Shown here: piece after piece, positions 4,219 through 5,392 of the stretch
Numbering within the stretch: position 1 is the first letter of the stretch
Layout: each line of letters starts with the position of its first letter
Origin: an uncultured Actinomycetes bacterium
GTDB lineage: Bacteria; Actinomycetota; Thermoleophilia; Gaiellales; F1-60-MAGs149
Direction: 5' to 3'
Assembly (NCBI GenBank): GCA_903960645.1
Contig: CAJCBN010000123.1
Coordinates: 1-5,392 of the forward strand
DNA: 5,392 nt
Program-made: the position numbers and the translations under genes
Notes under the pieces: generated by a model
Told to the model about the DNA's origin: nothing
What the model saw: the letters and a program-made list of their open reading frames with translations, nothing else
The model's database searches: none

Positions 4219-5352
4219 ATGCGGCACCCTCGGAGACCACGCCTCCGGCCCGTCGCAGCGCTGATCGCGCTGCTTTTCGTGGCCCTCGCCGCCGGGTTTG
4301 CGCCCGGTGCAGCACAGGCTGACCGGTTGGCCGACGCCCGTGCCGAGGCCGATCGCGCCCAGAGCGAGCTCGAGGTGCTGGACGATCGGGTCGCCGTCGC
4401 CGCGGAGCAGTACAACGCGGCTCAGGTCCAGCTGGACGAGACGGACGCCAAGATCAGCGAGAACCAGAAGGCCCTGCGCGCCTCGAAGAGCAATCTCGCG
4501 GTCTCACGCGTTGAACTCTCGCGGATGCTCGTGGATGCCTACCGCCAGGGGAACCCGGATCTCGTGGCCCTGCTCCTGAACGCCGGCTCGATCGACCAGC
4601 TCATCGACCAGTCCCGCTTCGTCCAGCGCGTCACGATGCACGCCCAGCAGGTCGTCCGCGACGTCCGCTCCTATGCGCACGACGTCCGGCAGCGTGAGGC
4701 GGCGCTCGACCGGGAGCGCGCGACGCGGTCCTCCGCACTCCAGCAGCGCGAAGCGGAGAAGGCCGCCATCGAGGACACACTGGCCGAGCGCCAGCGCCTG
4801 CTCGACTCGCTCGGCTCCGAAATTCAGCAGATTCTCTCCCGCCGGTTGGCCGCCCAGCGCGCCGCCGAGGCGCAGCTCGCAGCCAACGCCGGCGGCGTTC
4901 TCGCCGACGCCACGGCTGCCGCTGCCGGACAGGACTTCGCGCTCGGCGGGTCTGTCGATGGCGGCTCGGATGCCGGCACCTACATCACGCCGCCGGCGTC
5001 CTCCAGCACCGGCGGGTCGGCCGCCTCCATCGCGCTCGGCCAGCTCGGTACGCCCTACGTCTGGGGTGGCGGGGCACCGGGTGGCTTCGATTGCTCGGGG
5101 CTGATCGCCTGGGCCTACGCGCAGGTCGGCGTCTCGCTCCCGCATCACGCCGCCTCCCAGTACGCCATGGGCACGCCCGTCCCGATGGACGCGCTCGAGC
5201 CCGGTGACATCGTCTCCTTCCACGGCTCGGGCCACGCCGGCATCTATATCGGCGGCGGGCAGTACGTCCACGCGCCGCAGACGGGTGATGTTGTGAAGGT
5301 GTCGAGCCTGGCGGATCGCTCGGATATTGATGGTGCGGTGCGGGTTGGCTAG
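4219..5352 (+). CDS. Secreted NlpC/P60 peptidase with PcsB/RipA-like coiled coil
   Basis: This 377-residue exported peptidoglycan endopeptidase has a type I signal peptide 1-34 (n-region MRHPRRPRLR, core 12-26, AQA before D35). A long coiled coil covers about 36-225 and contains the turn AYRQGNPDLVALLLNAGS (107-124), followed by helices from 125. This resembles the hook region of PcsB, EnvC and RipC-type hydrolases, which FtsEX controls in those proteins; such control here is inference. A Gly/Ser-rich linker (about 225-267) leads to the NlpC/P60 domain (268-377) with YVWGGG (280-285), catalytic C292 in GFDCSG, H339 in GHAGIYIG and H351 in YVHAP. The frame is open back to an ATG at 4159 that overlaps the previous stop as ATGA. 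I prefer 4219 because it gives a proper signal peptide and follows an extended -10 motif. The last 89 residues align without gaps to the upstream paralog (48 identities by hand count). The final 20 or so codons are richer in T at third positions than the rest. Confidence 0.9.
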   Translation: MRHPRRPRLRPVAALIALLFVALAAGFAPGAAQADRLADARAEADRAQSELEVLDDRVAVAAEQYNAAQVQLDETDAKISENQKALRASKSNLAVSRVELSRMLVDAYRQGNPDLVALLLNAGSIDQLIDQSRFVQRVTMHAQQVVRDVRSYAHDVRQREAALDRERATRSSALQQREAEKAAIEDTLAERQRLLDSLGSEIQQILSRRLAAQRAAEAQLAANAGGVLADATAAAAGQDFALGGSVDGGSDAGTYITPPASSSTGGSAASIALGQLGTPYVWGGGAPGGFDCSGLIAWAYAQVGVSLPHHAASQYAMGTPVPMDALEPGDIVSFHGSGHAGIYIGGGQYVHAPQTGDVVKVSSLADRSDIDGAVRVG

Positions 5353-5386
5353 CTGTAGTCCTTACAGACGTTGTTGACACGGTCTG
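5353..5386 (+). promoter_or_regulatory. Possible promoter -35 with dyads at the window end
   Basis: TTGACA at 5374-5379 is a perfect sigma70-type -35 hexamer; its -10 would fall past position 5392, so it cannot be confirmed. It is bracketed by a dyad CAGAC (5365-5369) and GTCTG (5382-5386). Upstream, CTGTA-gtcct-TACAG (5353-5367) forms a weak hairpin right after the peptidase stop. The stretch is visibly less GC-rich than the coding DNA. It may drive a downstream gene that begins outside the window. Confidence 0.35.
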
Positions 5387-5392
5387 CTGGGA

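Noticed and set aside
2398..4315. Long minus-strand open frames opposite gabT and the peptidase genes
   Set aside because: They are Arg/Pro/Ser-rich low-complexity translations typical of antisense frames in high-GC DNA, and overlap genes with clear catalytic motifs.

Overview
The window is uniformly GC-rich with strong G/C preference at third codon positions. It carries two secreted NlpC/P60 peptidases with N-terminal coiled coils (RipA/PcsB-like architecture), which points to a high-GC Gram-positive, most likely an actinobacterium. Possible leaderless-type promoters would fit this. A deep-branching group such as Thermoleophilia is possible, but that is a guess from style and not from a marker gene.

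Layout. Positions 1-173 hold no convincing gene but contain two copies of a 35-bp palindromic repeat in exactly inverted orientation (26-60 and 104-138), resembling a REP doublet (REPIN/BIME). Next is a minus-strand class III PLP aminotransferase (174-1562). A 117-bp divergent intergenic region separates it from a plus-strand gabT-type 4-aminobutyrate aminotransferase (1680-2984). A strong GC hairpin (2993-3027) follows gabT. After about 190 bp of non-coding DNA come two plus-strand cell-wall peptidase genes (3176-4162 and 4219-5352), followed by 40 bp that contain a consensus-like -35 box for a gene beyond the window.

Function. The two aminotransferases probably act in omega-amino acid or polyamine catabolism: GabT converts GABA to succinate semialdehyde, and the divergent enzyme may act on putrescine, beta-alanine or a related amine. 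The matching aldehyde dehydrogenase is not in the window. The two NlpC/P60 proteins are tandem paralogs, identical at about 54% over an ungapped 89-residue C-terminal stretch by hand count, but with very different N-terminal halves. One is strongly Arg-rich and the other is a balanced PcsB/EnvC-like coiled coil. Both should be exported and cut peptidoglycan stem peptides.

No wholly new system is evident. The items most worth a second look are the inverted palindromic repeat pair, the shared extended -10 motif placed 9-10 nt before both peptidase start codons (predicting leaderless mRNAs), and the divergence between the paralogous peptidases.
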